From positions 1 to 49,449 of the forward strand of contig NZ_MLCB01000095.1 in assembly GCF_001890925.1 (NCBI RefSeq): DNA of 49,449 nucleotides. Reading direction: 5' to 3'. Shown piece by piece: positions 1-8,011 of the stretch. The translations under genes and the position numbers were made by a program. Within the stretch, counting starts at the first letter, position 1; each line of letters starts with the position of its first letter. Below the pieces are notes generated by a model, which was not told the DNA's origin, searched no databases, and saw only the letters and a list, made by a program, of their open reading frames with translations. The stretch comes from Planktotalea frisia (GTDB lineage: Bacteria > Pseudomonadota > Alphaproteobacteria > Rhodobacterales > Rhodobacteraceae).

Positions 1-104
1 TCAGACAATTTCCGCGTCATAACCCATGAAAAAATTCGGGTTTTGGGGTAGCAGCGGTATAGTCACGCGATAGCCTTGTCCTGAACCTCAAAGAAAGTGT
101 CCCC

Positions 105-1700
105 ATGGAATTTCGCGCCAACCATCACTACCCATCGCGTCGCTCCGCTGTTTTCGCGGATAATATGGTCGCAACGTCTCATCCGCTGGCTGCTCAAGCC
201 GGTCTTGCGATGCTCAAGCGCGGCGGCAACGCGGTTGATGCAGCGATTGCGACGGCGATCACCCTCACGCTCGTAGAGCCTACAGGCAACGGGGTCGGAT
301 CCGACGCGTTTGCAATCGTTTGGGATGGCAAAGAACTGCATGGTCTCAATGCCTCGGGACGCTCACCAGCCGCTTGGACACCAGAGCGCTTTGCCGCACA
401 AAAAGAGATGCCCTTTCGAGGATGGGAAAGCGTGACAGTGCCGGGTGCAGTATCGGCTTGGGTGTCCTTGTCTGAACGTTTTGGCGCACTCGCGTTTGCC
501 GACCTTTTTGAACCCGCGATTGCATATGCGCAAAACGGGTTCATTGTAACGCCAGTTATCGCCCAGCTTTGGCAACGCGCAGCCGCTGAGCTCGGCCAGT
601 ACCCGGGATTTTCAGAGGCTTTCTTGCCAAACGGCACACCTCCAAAGGCGGGCGAGCGCTTTACGAACCTCCCACTGGCAAAGACCCTTCAGCTCATTGC
701 GAACACCAAAGGCGAAGCATTTTACAAAGGCACATTGGCACAGACAATTTGCGATTTCGCAAAGCAGCATGGCGCAGCTTTGACGATGGCGGACATGGCC
801 GCGCATAAAGCAGATTGGTGCGGCACGATCTCGCAAAAGTTTGACGATGTAGAGCTTCATGAAATCCCACCGAATGGTCAGGGCATCGCAGCACTTATGG
901 CTTTGGGCATTTTGTCCACCACCTCAATTCGAGAACTAGACGCGGATGACCCTCTCGCATTTCACCTTCAAATCGAAGCTATGAAACTCGCACTCGTTGA
1001 CGCAGAAAACTATGTGGCTGACAGCGATTATATGAACGATGTCACCGCGTCAGACTTATTGGATGAGAGCTACCTCGCAAGCCGTGCCGCTTTGATTGAT
1101 CTCGGCCAAGCGCAGAATTTCAACATCGGCGCACCCAAAAATGGCGGCACAGTTTATCTGACCACAGCAGATGGTTCCGGCATGATGGTGTCCTTTATTC
1201 AGTCGAATTATGCAGGCTTTGGTTCCGGTGTTGTTGTGCCCGGCACTGGTATTGCATTGCAAAATCGCGGCGCAGGTTTTTCGACGGATCCGAACAGTCA
1301 AAATCGGGTTGGCCCAAACAAGCGACCCTTCCAAACCATTATTCCTGGGTTCCTTATGGGATCGGACGGACCCCTCATGAGCTTTGGTGTTATGGGTGGC
1401 CCAATGCAGGCACAAGGTCACGTTCAGATGGTGCTGCGCACGCGACTTTGGGGACAAGATCCCCAAATGGCGGTAGATGCTCCGCGCTGGCGATTTGTGC
1501 AAGGTTTGAACGTCGCCTGTGAAGATACGATGCCTAAAGCGACGCTCGATGCCCTCCAAGCACTAGGGCACGACATATCGCTCGAAGCACCAGACAACGC
1601 GTTTGGCTTCGGAGGAGCACAGCTGATTTGCCGTCTAGACAATGATGGATATGCTGCAGGCTCAGATCCACGCAAAGACGGGGCAGCGATGGGGTTTTGA
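105..1700 (+). CDS. Gamma-glutamyltransferase family protein (Ntn-hydrolase)
   Basis: This 531-residue protein is of the gamma-glutamyltransferase/cephalosporin-acylase family, which cleaves gamma-glutamyl or related amide bonds after splitting itself into two subunits. The N-terminal part carries the family pattern MLKRGGNAVDAAIAT (about residues 36-50) and GNGVGSDAF. The probable self-processing and nucleophilic Thr is T349 in NGGTVYLTTADGSG, followed by the Gly-rich small-subunit core. No signal peptide is visible, so a cytoplasmic role is likely, unlike classical periplasmic Ggt. The ATG at 105 has only a weak purine-rich ribosome site. It converges with the lyase gene of the hydantoinase operon. 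Proteins of this family often lie beside hydantoinase/oxoprolinase genes, so a role in gamma-lactam or amide turnover is plausible. The family is well supported; the substrate is not known. Confidence 0.85.
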   Translation: MEFRANHHYPSRRSAVFADNMVATSHPLAAQAGLAMLKRGGNAVDAAIATAITLTLVEPTGNGVGSDAFAIVWDGKELHGLNASGRSPAAWTPERFAAQKEMPFRGWESVTVPGAVSAWVSLSERFGALAFADLFEPAIAYAQNGFIVTPVIAQLWQRAAAELGQYPGFSEAFLPNGTPPKAGERFTNLPLAKTLQLIANTKGEAFYKGTLAQTICDFAKQHGAALTMADMAAHKADWCGTISQKFDDVELHEIPPNGQGIAALMALGILSTTSIRELDADDPLAFHLQIEAMKLALVDAENYVADSDYMNDVTASDLLDESYLASRAALIDLGQAQNFNIGAPKNGGTVYLTTADGSGMMVSFIQSNYAGFGSGVVVPGTGIALQNRGAGFSTDPNSQNRVGPNKRPFQTIIPGFLMGSDGPLMSFGVMGGPMQAQGHVQMVLRTRLWGQDPQMAVDAPRWRFVQGLNVACEDTMPKATLDALQALGHDISLEAPDNAFGFGGAQLICRLDNDGYAAGSDPRKDGAAMGF

Positions 1701-1761
1701 AAGTGCAGCGATAGCCACGCGTTTGCTGACAACGCTCGGCGATAGCAACCGCTTTAGGTCT

Positions 1762-2625
1762 TCATTCGCCAGAGCCATAGCGCGCACCGCGTTCCAACTG
1801 CTCTTTTGTGCCAATCACTTCGTTCAGACCGTCAAAGTCGAACATGCGATCCGCAAACGGCTTGTTCGATCCATTCTTATGCAGACTTTGGTAATAATCC
1901 TGAGCCGTGCGCGCCAAAGCACGCACAATACCGCCCGGAAAAATCACAATCGAAAACCCCTGCTCTTCAAGATCATCAGCACCTGTGATCGGAGTTGCAC
2001 CGCCTTCAACCATATTGGCCAACAGCGGTATACGCGCGCCAAATTGCGTCCCAATAGCTTCAAGCTGCGCACGTGTTTGCGGGGCCTCGATAAACAACAC
2101 GTCAGCCCCTGCTTCGACATAAGCTTCGGCGCGATCAAGAGCGGCGGAAAACCCCTCGACGGCGATGGCGTCTGTGCGCGCTATTATTAACGTCTCTTCG
2201 CTGGCACGCGCATCGGCCATTGCGGCAATCTTACCTGCCATTTCAGAGGTCGAAATCAGCGATTTATCCGCAAGGTGCCCGCAGCGTTTGGGGTAGGTCT
2301 GATCTTCCAGTTGCAACGCCGCCGCCCCTGCGCGTTCATAAACACGCATGGTGCGCTGCGCATTCAGCGCGTTTCCAAACCCCGTGTCCGCGTCGATGAT
2401 CACTGGCAAAGGCGTGCGATCAGCGATCAACGCCATCGTGTCCGCCATTTCACTTGCCGTGCTCAACCCTATGTCTGGCCGACCAAGGCGGGTGTAGGCC
2501 ACCGCTGCTCCGCTTAGATAAAGCGCCTCAAAGCCAGCATCGGTTGCTAGCGCAGCGCTTAACCCGTCATAAACTCCAGGGGCGATCAAAATCTTGTCGC
2601 TTTGCAAGCGCGTTTTCAAGTTCAT
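1762..2625 (-). CDS. Isocitrate lyase/PEP mutase family C-C lyase
   Basis: This 287-residue protein belongs to the isocitrate lyase/PEP mutase superfamily, a TIM barrel whose small members cleave 2-methylisocitrate, 2,3-dimethylmalate or oxaloacetate. The metal-binding acidic motif is IIDADTGFG (D78, D80), E107 follows in QLEDQ, and the flexible active-site loop is PKRCGH with C115 as the presumed general acid. Lyases carry the Cys of KRCGH, whereas PEP mutases do not, so C-C bond cleavage is favoured. The start at 2625 makes an ATGA overlap with the upstream hydrolase gene; an ATG 36 bases further upstream would add 12 unlike residues. It is the last gene of the hyuBA operon. With the aconitase-like pair across the regulator, it resembles the dimethylmaleate hydratase/dimethylmalate lyase pairing of anaerobic nicotinate catabolism. 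That link is inference. Confidence 0.85.
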   Translation of the reverse strand: MNLKTRLQSDKILIAPGVYDGLSAALATDAGFEALYLSGAAVAYTRLGRPDIGLSTASEMADTMALIADRTPLPVIIDADTGFGNALNAQRTMRVYERAGAAALQLEDQTYPKRCGHLADKSLISTSEMAGKIAAMADARASEETLIIARTDAIAVEGFSAALDRAEAYVEAGADVLFIEAPQTRAQLEAIGTQFGARIPLLANMVEGGATPITGADDLEEQGFSIVIFPGGIVRALARTAQDYYQSLHKNGSNKPFADRMFDFDGLNEVIGTKEQLERGARYGSGE

Positions 2626-3242
2626 AGCGCGCCTTCCAGCCAAGTCTGCGCATCTGCACAAGTCATCTGATGTGTGATCGTTCCAAGCGACAAAAGCGTG
2701 GCGTCATGGACGTCTTGTTTAAAGGCAGCACAACCATCGCTGAGCATTACCGTTTCGACATTGCGCAAATGTGCATCGCGCAAAGTAGACGCTACGCCGC
2801 CATTGGTGACGATGCCGCAAACGATCAGATTATCGATGCCAACAGCACGCATGATGTATTCAAGTCGCGTCTGGTAAAAGGCGGAATACGCAACCTTTTC
2901 GATGACAAAATCCGCAGGGTGCAAAGTGTCTACAACTTTATGGCCAAACGATCCGGGCGCAAAGTCGCCTTTGGCAAGGAACGGACGTAACTCTTTGAGA
3001 TGCGGCGCAATCAAAGGTGTGCCATCGCGGTCAGGAACCAACGTGAACTGCGCGGACAAATATCGCCCGCCTTTCGCCCGTAATGCTGCAACCAGCGGGG
3101 CGACTCTGTCAGGCAAAGCCGCAATTGACGCTGCTGATTGCCCCGCGCGACCATAGGCTCCCTCGGGATGAATAAAGTCATTTTGCAGATCAATGCTCAG
3201 CAAAGCCGTGCGCGATAGATCCCAAGTGCGCGGATCGCTCAT
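2622..3242 (-). CDS. Isochorismatase-family hydrolase with Gly at the catalytic Cys position
   Basis: This 206-residue protein has the isochorismatase/cysteine-hydrolase fold, a family that hydrolyses amides (maleamate, carbamoylsarcosine, biuret, nicotinamide) or, in true isochorismatases, a vinyl ether. The conserved Asp is D18 in SIDLQNDF and the conserved Lys is K116 in IEKVAYSAF. The motif around the usual nucleophile reads IVTNGGVASTLRDA, so the position normally held by Cys (as in TDVCV) is Gly149. Classical isochorismatases such as EntB and PhzD also lack that Cys. C142, a few residues before, is not in the usual place. The gene overlaps both neighbours by four bases, hyuA upstream and the lyase downstream, so the three are translated together. 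Amide hydrolysis of the hydantoinase product is the role implied by position, but the missing Cys makes that uncertain. Confidence 0.85.
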   Translation of the reverse strand: MSDPRTWDLSRTALLSIDLQNDFIHPEGAYGRAGQSAASIAALPDRVAPLVAALRAKGGRYLSAQFTLVPDRDGTPLIAPHLKELRPFLAKGDFAPGSFGHKVVDTLHPADFVIEKVAYSAFYQTRLEYIMRAVGIDNLIVCGIVTNGGVASTLRDAHLRNVETVMLSDGCAAFKQDVHDATLLSLGTITHQMTCADAQTWLEGAL

Positions 3243-5302
3243 ACCGCCCCCTCCTGTTGTTCAATGATGGTATTGCCAAAGGCATCCACGCGCCCTTGCA
3301 GCTCAGGCTCGATCAGCACGGTTGTGTCGGGTTGCGTCAGAATTGCGGGACCTTTGATCACTGCTCCGACGGGCAAATTGAGGCGATCATAGATTGCAGT
3401 TTCATGCCATTGAGTGCCGAAATGAACGCGGCGGTGAGAAACGGCTGCGACACTGCCCTCGCCAATGGGTGCCAAACTCGCAAGATCGAACTTAGGCCTT
3501 TTACCAGTTACCGCACTGCGAAGGTTCAAAATACGACGCACGCCGCCACTCAGTAACCGCCCGAAAGTCGCTTCATAGGCCACATCAAATGCAGCCTCGA
3601 TCTGCATTTTTGTCGGGACAACAACGCGCGAGCCCGTCACTGCAACATCGATCGGCACAGACACAGTATGAGTTTGACCGATATAGGCCATGTCCAACTC
3701 AAAACTCAGCACACGACTGTCAAACTTGGTGCGTGAGGCATCGAGCAATGTGATGCCTTGATCCACATGCGATTGCATGAACCTAGCCAGCGCGTCCTCA
3801 TCCAGCGTTGCAACCAACGTGTTGATCGTCTGCACAAAATCCTGCCGCATATCCGCGATCACACATCCCATCGCAGAGGTCACACCAGGATAGCGCGGCA
3901 CAATTGCACGCGCGATGCCCGTTTGTGCGAGCATCGCCCCAGCATGCAGCGCGCCACCACCGCCAAACGGCATAAACACAAAGCGTTTCGGGTCAAATCC
4001 ACGCTCAATTCCAACAAGCCGGATCGCGCCAGCCATACGGCTGTTGGCCACTGTCAAAATCGCTTCCGCCGCCTGCAAAGTTGTGAGACCCAAAGGCGTT
4101 CCGACATGAATATCAATCGCATTGGACGCGGCTTCTACATCGAGCCGTTCCAGTTTGCCGCCAATTGGATTGTCAGGATCAATGCGCCCCAGAACCACAT
4201 TGGCATCTGTGACCGTTGGTCGATCATTGCCCAGCCCATAAGCGACAGGACCGGGGTTCGAGCCTGCGCTTTGCGGTCCGATATTCAACAAACCGCCCTT
4301 ATCAACCCACGCAATCGAGCCGCCACCAGCGCCGATTGTCGTGATCTCGATCATCGGTGTGCGCACAACCATACCAAAATCAATCGAGGTTTGCGGGGAT
4401 AAAATTGATTGTCCGTTATGGATTAGCGACACGTCAAAACTGGTGCCACCCATGTCGCCTGTAATCACATTATCAAAACCAGCAGACCCCGCGATATAGC
4501 CCGCTGCAATGACGCCCGCCGCAGGACCAGACAAGGCCGTGCGCACAGGCAGTTGGCAGGCGGTTTCAACGGCCATCACGCCGCCATTGGATTGCACAAT
4601 CATAAACTCGCCATCAAACCCGCCATCGCGCAGCGCGGTTTCCAAACGGCCCAAGTAGCCAGAGATTTCCGGCTGTAAATAGGCGTTCAATGCAGTCGTG
4701 GAAAAGCGCTCGAATTCGCGAATTTCGGGTAGAATTTCGTGGCTGGCCGAGACATGCGCGTTTGGCCAAATCTCACGCACAAGCGCGACTGCTGCTGCTT
4801 CGTTTGCAGGGTTTGCATAAGCGTTCGCAAACAAGATCGCGACCGCTTCGCAACCATCGCTTTGTAACGTCTGCGCTGCTGCGCGTACCGCATCCAGATC
4901 AACCTTTGTGCGGATCGATCCGTCCGCCAATGTGCGCTCGGGCACTTCCAAACGATTGCGTCGATCAACCACCGGATCGAAATTCCCGCGAAGCCCCCAA
5001 GTGCGCGGTCTGTCCCGACGGCGCATTTCCAGCACATCGCGCAGACCGCTCGTGCAGATCACACCTGTCTTAGCGCCTTTGCGCTCTAACAAAGCGTTGG
5101 TGCCAGCTGTGGTGCCGTGCACAACAACCGAAACATCGCGCAGATCATCCACCTCGCGTTTGATCCCATCCAGAAAGCCACCCGATTGATCCGGCCGCGT
5201 TGTAGGGACTTTGGCGACTGTGGCGGTGCCATCATTCTCGTTGAGTACAAAAACATCTGTGAAAGTGCCGCCAACGTCGACACCGATCATACGCTTGCTC
5301 AT
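3239..5302 (-). CDS. hyuA: Hydantoinase/oxoprolinase subunit A (HyuA family)
   Basis: This 687-residue protein is the A subunit of an ATP-dependent hydantoinase/5-oxoprolinase/acetone-carboxylase-type enzyme. These couple ATP hydrolysis to opening of a cyclic amide or imide, or to carboxylation of a ketone. The N-terminus carries the family's phosphate-binding motif GVDVGGTFTDVF (residues 7-18). Later the ASKHA-type core shows ITGDMGGTSFDVSLI and IGAGGGSIAWVDKGG, with HAGAMLAQTGIARAIVPRYPG near residue 460. The length fits free-standing HyuA proteins (about 680-700 residues), not the fused 1200-residue eukaryotic oxoprolinase. It begins inside the last codon of hyuB (ATGA) and ends overlapping the isochorismatase-type gene. 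The family is certain; which ring is opened cannot be read from the sequence. Confidence 0.93.
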   Translation of the reverse strand: MSKRMIGVDVGGTFTDVFVLNENDGTATVAKVPTTRPDQSGGFLDGIKREVDDLRDVSVVVHGTTAGTNALLERKGAKTGVICTSGLRDVLEMRRRDRPRTWGLRGNFDPVVDRRNRLEVPERTLADGSIRTKVDLDAVRAAAQTLQSDGCEAVAILFANAYANPANEAAAVALVREIWPNAHVSASHEILPEIREFERFSTTALNAYLQPEISGYLGRLETALRDGGFDGEFMIVQSNGGVMAVETACQLPVRTALSGPAAGVIAAGYIAGSAGFDNVITGDMGGTSFDVSLIHNGQSILSPQTSIDFGMVVRTPMIEITTIGAGGGSIAWVDKGGLLNIGPQSAGSNPGPVAYGLGNDRPTVTDANVVLGRIDPDNPIGGKLERLDVEAASNAIDIHVGTPLGLTTLQAAEAILTVANSRMAGAIRLVGIERGFDPKRFVFMPFGGGGALHAGAMLAQTGIARAIVPRYPGVTSAMGCVIADMRQDFVQTINTLVATLDEDALARFMQSHVDQGITLLDASRTKFDSRVLSFELDMAYIGQTHTVSVPIDVAVTGSRVVVPTKMQIEAAFDVAYEATFGRLLSGGVRRILNLRSAVTGKRPKFDLASLAPIGEGSVAAVSHRRVHFGTQWHETAIYDRLNLPVGAVIKGPAILTQPDTTVLIEPELQGRVDAFGNTIIEQQEGAV

Positions 5303-6993
5303 GATGCAACCTCGCGCCAGTCTGTGCCGTAAGTCTGGTCCGCCGCGTCTGCACTCACCAAGCCGCGCGCAACGTCACGCGCGATGTCGCGCGCTGCGCG
5401 CTCAGACACAGGGCCATAGCCACCGCCGCCAGGGGTTTCTAAACGCACCCCTTGGCCTTGGCGCAGCTTTATTCCACGCATTTTCGATACCAATGGCGGG
5501 TTTTTCCAGCCGTCATCCTGTTCATACGAAAAGACATTCATCGCTGCGTCCTGACCGTCTGCGATACCTTTAGGAGCGAACTTTCCACGCTCGCCGAACA
5601 AGAAAGCTTCGGCACCGTTTTCTTCCAAAACTTCGATCTCATAGATGGCACCGACGCCGCCGCGATGTGCGCCGTGCCCACCGCTATCCGCGCGCAAGCC
5701 CCAAGTGCGAAACATTACAGGATAAGCCGCCTCAAGAATCTCCATCGGCGGAATTGTCGCCGTCGAAATAGGCGCGTTGCCATGGTTCAAACCATCGGTT
5801 TCCACAGATCCGCCGTGTCCTCCACCATAAAAGCTGAACATTACCCAAGGCTGCCCATTCGCGCGCTTTCCCGCGATAGAGAGCGCGTTGATCGTGCCAT
5901 AGGCATTCGCCACCACGCGGGTTGGCGCAGCTTTGGCAAAGGCTGAAAACACCACGTCAATCATGCGCAAGATCGTCTCTGTATAGCCGCCCGTGGGGGC
6001 GGGAAACTCTGCTGACAAAAGCGACCCTTCGGGCACGATGACGTTAATCGGACGCATGACACCCGCGTTTGCGGGCAAGGTCGGAAAGATATGTTTTACC
6101 GCAACATAGGCCGTTGCGACCGTCGTTGGCAGCGCGATATTCACAGGACCCGCACATTGTGGGGCGGACCCTGTAAAGTCCAGCGTCATTTGATCGCCTT
6201 TAATCTCTAACGCGACTTTGATGGCAAGCGGTTCGTCAACGATGCCGTCGTTATCAAGAAAATCTTCTGCTTCCCAACGCCCATCAGGCAACTCTTTCAA
6301 TTCGGACCGCATCAACGCTTCGGCACGATGCCCAAGCGCGTCGAGCGCAGCGGCAACTGTGTCCCCACCATACTCATCCAGCAATTCATCCATCCGCTTG
6401 ATACCCAGATCAAGTGCACCGAGCTGACCGTTCAGATCCCCCATCGCGGACTGCGGCAGACGTGTGTTACGCAGCAAGATGTCGATGATGTCCTGATTAA
6501 TCACGCCCGCGCGCGCCAGTTTGACGGGGGGCAGAACAAATGCCTCTTGGAATACATCCGTTGCAGCTGGATTGTAATTCCCCGGAACCGCGCCGCCCAC
6601 ATCATGCCAATGGCCCACAGACGCGAGATAACAAAACAGTTTTCCGTCGCGATAATAAGGACGCACGAGGCGCATATCGCTCAGATGCGTGCCGCCAATA
6701 TGCGCGTCGTTGAAAATGTAGATGTCCCCATCTGCAAGGTCGCCATCCTTTGCCGCCTTTTCGATAACCGCCCGAACTGCGAAAGCCATAACACCCACAA
6801 AGATCGGTAAACCGGACTTGCCCTGAACCAGTGTGTCACCCGTGCGCGCATGATAAAGACCATGGCTGGCATCATGGGCTTCGGCGATTATCGGATTGAA
6901 GGCCGCGCGAAACAAAGTCGCATCCATTTCATCGGCAATCTGCTCCATACGTCCTGCAAGAACGGACAGGGTTATCGGATCAATCTTGATCAT
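5299..6993 (-). CDS. hyuB: Hydantoinase/oxoprolinase subunit B (HyuB family)
   Basis: This 564-residue protein is the B subunit partnering HyuA. Family hallmarks are the N-terminal ITLSVLAGRMEQIADEMDATL, then YIFNDAHIGGTHLSDM with its metal-binding-type Asp and His residues (about 110-125). A Gly-rich segment VMFSFYGGGHGGSVETDG lies in the middle and the C-terminus has TPGGGGYGPVSERA. The open frame extends 29 codons upstream, but the ATG at 6993 has a clear AAAGG ribosome site 7 bases away and matches the usual family start (MIKIDPITL). It is the first gene of the leftward operon hyuB-hyuA-hydrolase-lyase, divergent from the GntR regulator gene. It is likely under that regulator's control. 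Confidence 0.92.
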   Translation of the reverse strand: MIKIDPITLSVLAGRMEQIADEMDATLFRAAFNPIIAEAHDASHGLYHARTGDTLVQGKSGLPIFVGVMAFAVRAVIEKAAKDGDLADGDIYIFNDAHIGGTHLSDMRLVRPYYRDGKLFCYLASVGHWHDVGGAVPGNYNPAATDVFQEAFVLPPVKLARAGVINQDIIDILLRNTRLPQSAMGDLNGQLGALDLGIKRMDELLDEYGGDTVAAALDALGHRAEALMRSELKELPDGRWEAEDFLDNDGIVDEPLAIKVALEIKGDQMTLDFTGSAPQCAGPVNIALPTTVATAYVAVKHIFPTLPANAGVMRPINVIVPEGSLLSAEFPAPTGGYTETILRMIDVVFSAFAKAAPTRVVANAYGTINALSIAGKRANGQPWVMFSFYGGGHGGSVETDGLNHGNAPISTATIPPMEILEAAYPVMFRTWGLRADSGGHGAHRGGVGAIYEIEVLEENGAEAFLFGERGKFAPKGIADGQDAAMNVFSYEQDDGWKNPPLVSKMRGIKLRQGQGVRLETPGGGGYGPVSERAARDIARDVARGLVSADAADQTYGTDWREVAS

Positions 6994-7078
6994 GGGTGAA
7001 CCTTTGCCGCGTAGCCGTTCAAAACGTGCAACTCTACAATCCGCATGTGACCCTCGCAAGCTAACTTGTTTCTTTGAC

Positions 7079-7095
7079 AATACAACTTGTGTATT
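7079..7095. promoter_or_regulatory. Candidate GntR-family operator between hyuB and the regulator gene
   Basis: The sequence AATACA-ACTTG-TGTATT is a perfect 6-bp inverted repeat with a 5-base centre. It lies in the 196-base gap between the divergent hyuB and gntR starts. A -35-like TTGACA (7074-7079) abuts its left arm. AACTTGT also occurs 20 bases apart at 7064 and 7084. Its size and AT-rich arms resemble HutC-subfamily operators. Binding by the adjacent regulator is inferred. Confidence 0.45.
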
Positions 7096-7189
7096 TTCAG
7101 TAAGTCAACTTTTCCTTGCATAACGACGGCAATCTGCTTTTCCTTTACCCATCACGCTCGCCAAAAATACCGTTTAGAAAGGTCATGCA

Positions 7190-8011
7190 GTGTTGGAAGT
7201 CGCCAGATCAGCCACATTACCCGAAGGGGCGAAAGCGCGCCGCGTGTATTTGTCCTTGTACGATCAAATCACTGACGGCCGTTTATGCGACGGGGAAATT
7301 TTGCCGGGCGAGCAAAAGTTAGCCGAGACTTATTGCGTGTCTCGCGTCACCATACGCCGCGCCTTGGACGTCCTGAGCGCACGCGGCTTGATCGAAAAGC
7401 GCGTTGGCAGCGGAACACGCGTGCGCAGCAAGGCCATGAGCGACAAGCGTGCAGCGCTGACATTCAACACGCTCATGCCCCAGCTTGTGGAAATGGGGCA
7501 ATCGACCACGGCGCGACTTTTGTCGTTTTCCTACAGGCAGCCACCCGACTACGTGGCTCAAGCGTTGGGTCTGGGCGCTGCTGAAAACGCGCAAATTGCG
7601 ACCCGCGTGCGATTGGCAAACGCAGTGCCTTTCTCATATCTCACGACCTATGTTCCTACGCAAATTGCGCAGAATTATTCGGAAAACGATCTGGCAACGA
7701 TGCCCTTGTTTAAGTTGCTAGAGCGCAGCGGTGTGCAAATCGGCGCGGCACATCAATCTGTATCTGCCAGTCTCGCGGGGCCGGAAGTGGCCGAGGCGCT
7801 CAACCTGGCAGAGGGCAGCGCGCTTCTGTCGCTCAAACGTGTGGTCCGCGATGTAGATGGCAACGGTGTGGAATTCTTGTCCGGTCTTTATCGACCGGAT
7901 ATGTTCAGCTTGGAGATGCCGCTAACCCGCGTTGGCGACGGTGTTGGGCGTCATTGGGAACCCGCAATCGGGCAAGCTGATCAAGATTTGGCAAAGCAGG
8001 CAAGATCATGA
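7190..8011 (+). CDS. GntR-family (HutC-type) transcriptional regulator
   Basis: This 273-residue regulator has an N-terminal winged helix-turn-helix (about residues 20-80, with LAETYCVSRVTIRRALDVL as recognition region and GLIEKRVGSGTRV as wing). A C-terminal UTRA ligand-binding domain (about 100-245) follows, the arrangement of the HutC subfamily. The start is GTG at 7190, preceded by AAAGG 7 bases away; the ATG at 7185 is out of frame. It is divergent from hyuB and overlaps the leuC-like gene by four bases, so it is transcribed with the hydratase genes. This places ring-opening and hydratase genes under one probable substrate-responsive repressor. The ligand is probably a pathway intermediate. 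Confidence 0.9.
   Translation: MLEVARSATLPEGAKARRVYLSLYDQITDGRLCDGEILPGEQKLAETYCVSRVTIRRALDVLSARGLIEKRVGSGTRVRSKAMSDKRAALTFNTLMPQLVEMGQSTTARLLSFSYRQPPDYVAQALGLGAAENAQIATRVRLANAVPFSYLTTYVPTQIAQNYSENDLATMPLFKLLERSGVQIGAAHQSVSASLAGPEVAEALNLAEGSALLSLKRVVRDVDGNGVEFLSGLYRPDMFSLEMPLTRVGDGVGRHWEPAIGQADQDLAKQARS

Noticed and set aside
1-104. A possible 3' end of an upstream gene (frame ending with TAG at 49-51) and a minus-strand frame at 63-341
   Set aside because: Sixteen codons are too few to identify, and the minus frame is antisense to the GGT-like start.
1642-2190. A plus-strand frame of 182 codons overlapping the end of the GGT-like gene and the lyase
   Set aside because: It is antisense to a clear enzyme gene, has no motif and no ribosome site.
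3758-4402. A 214-codon plus-strand frame inside hyuA
   Set aside because: Arg/His-rich translation typical of a shadow of a GC-rich gene on the other strand.
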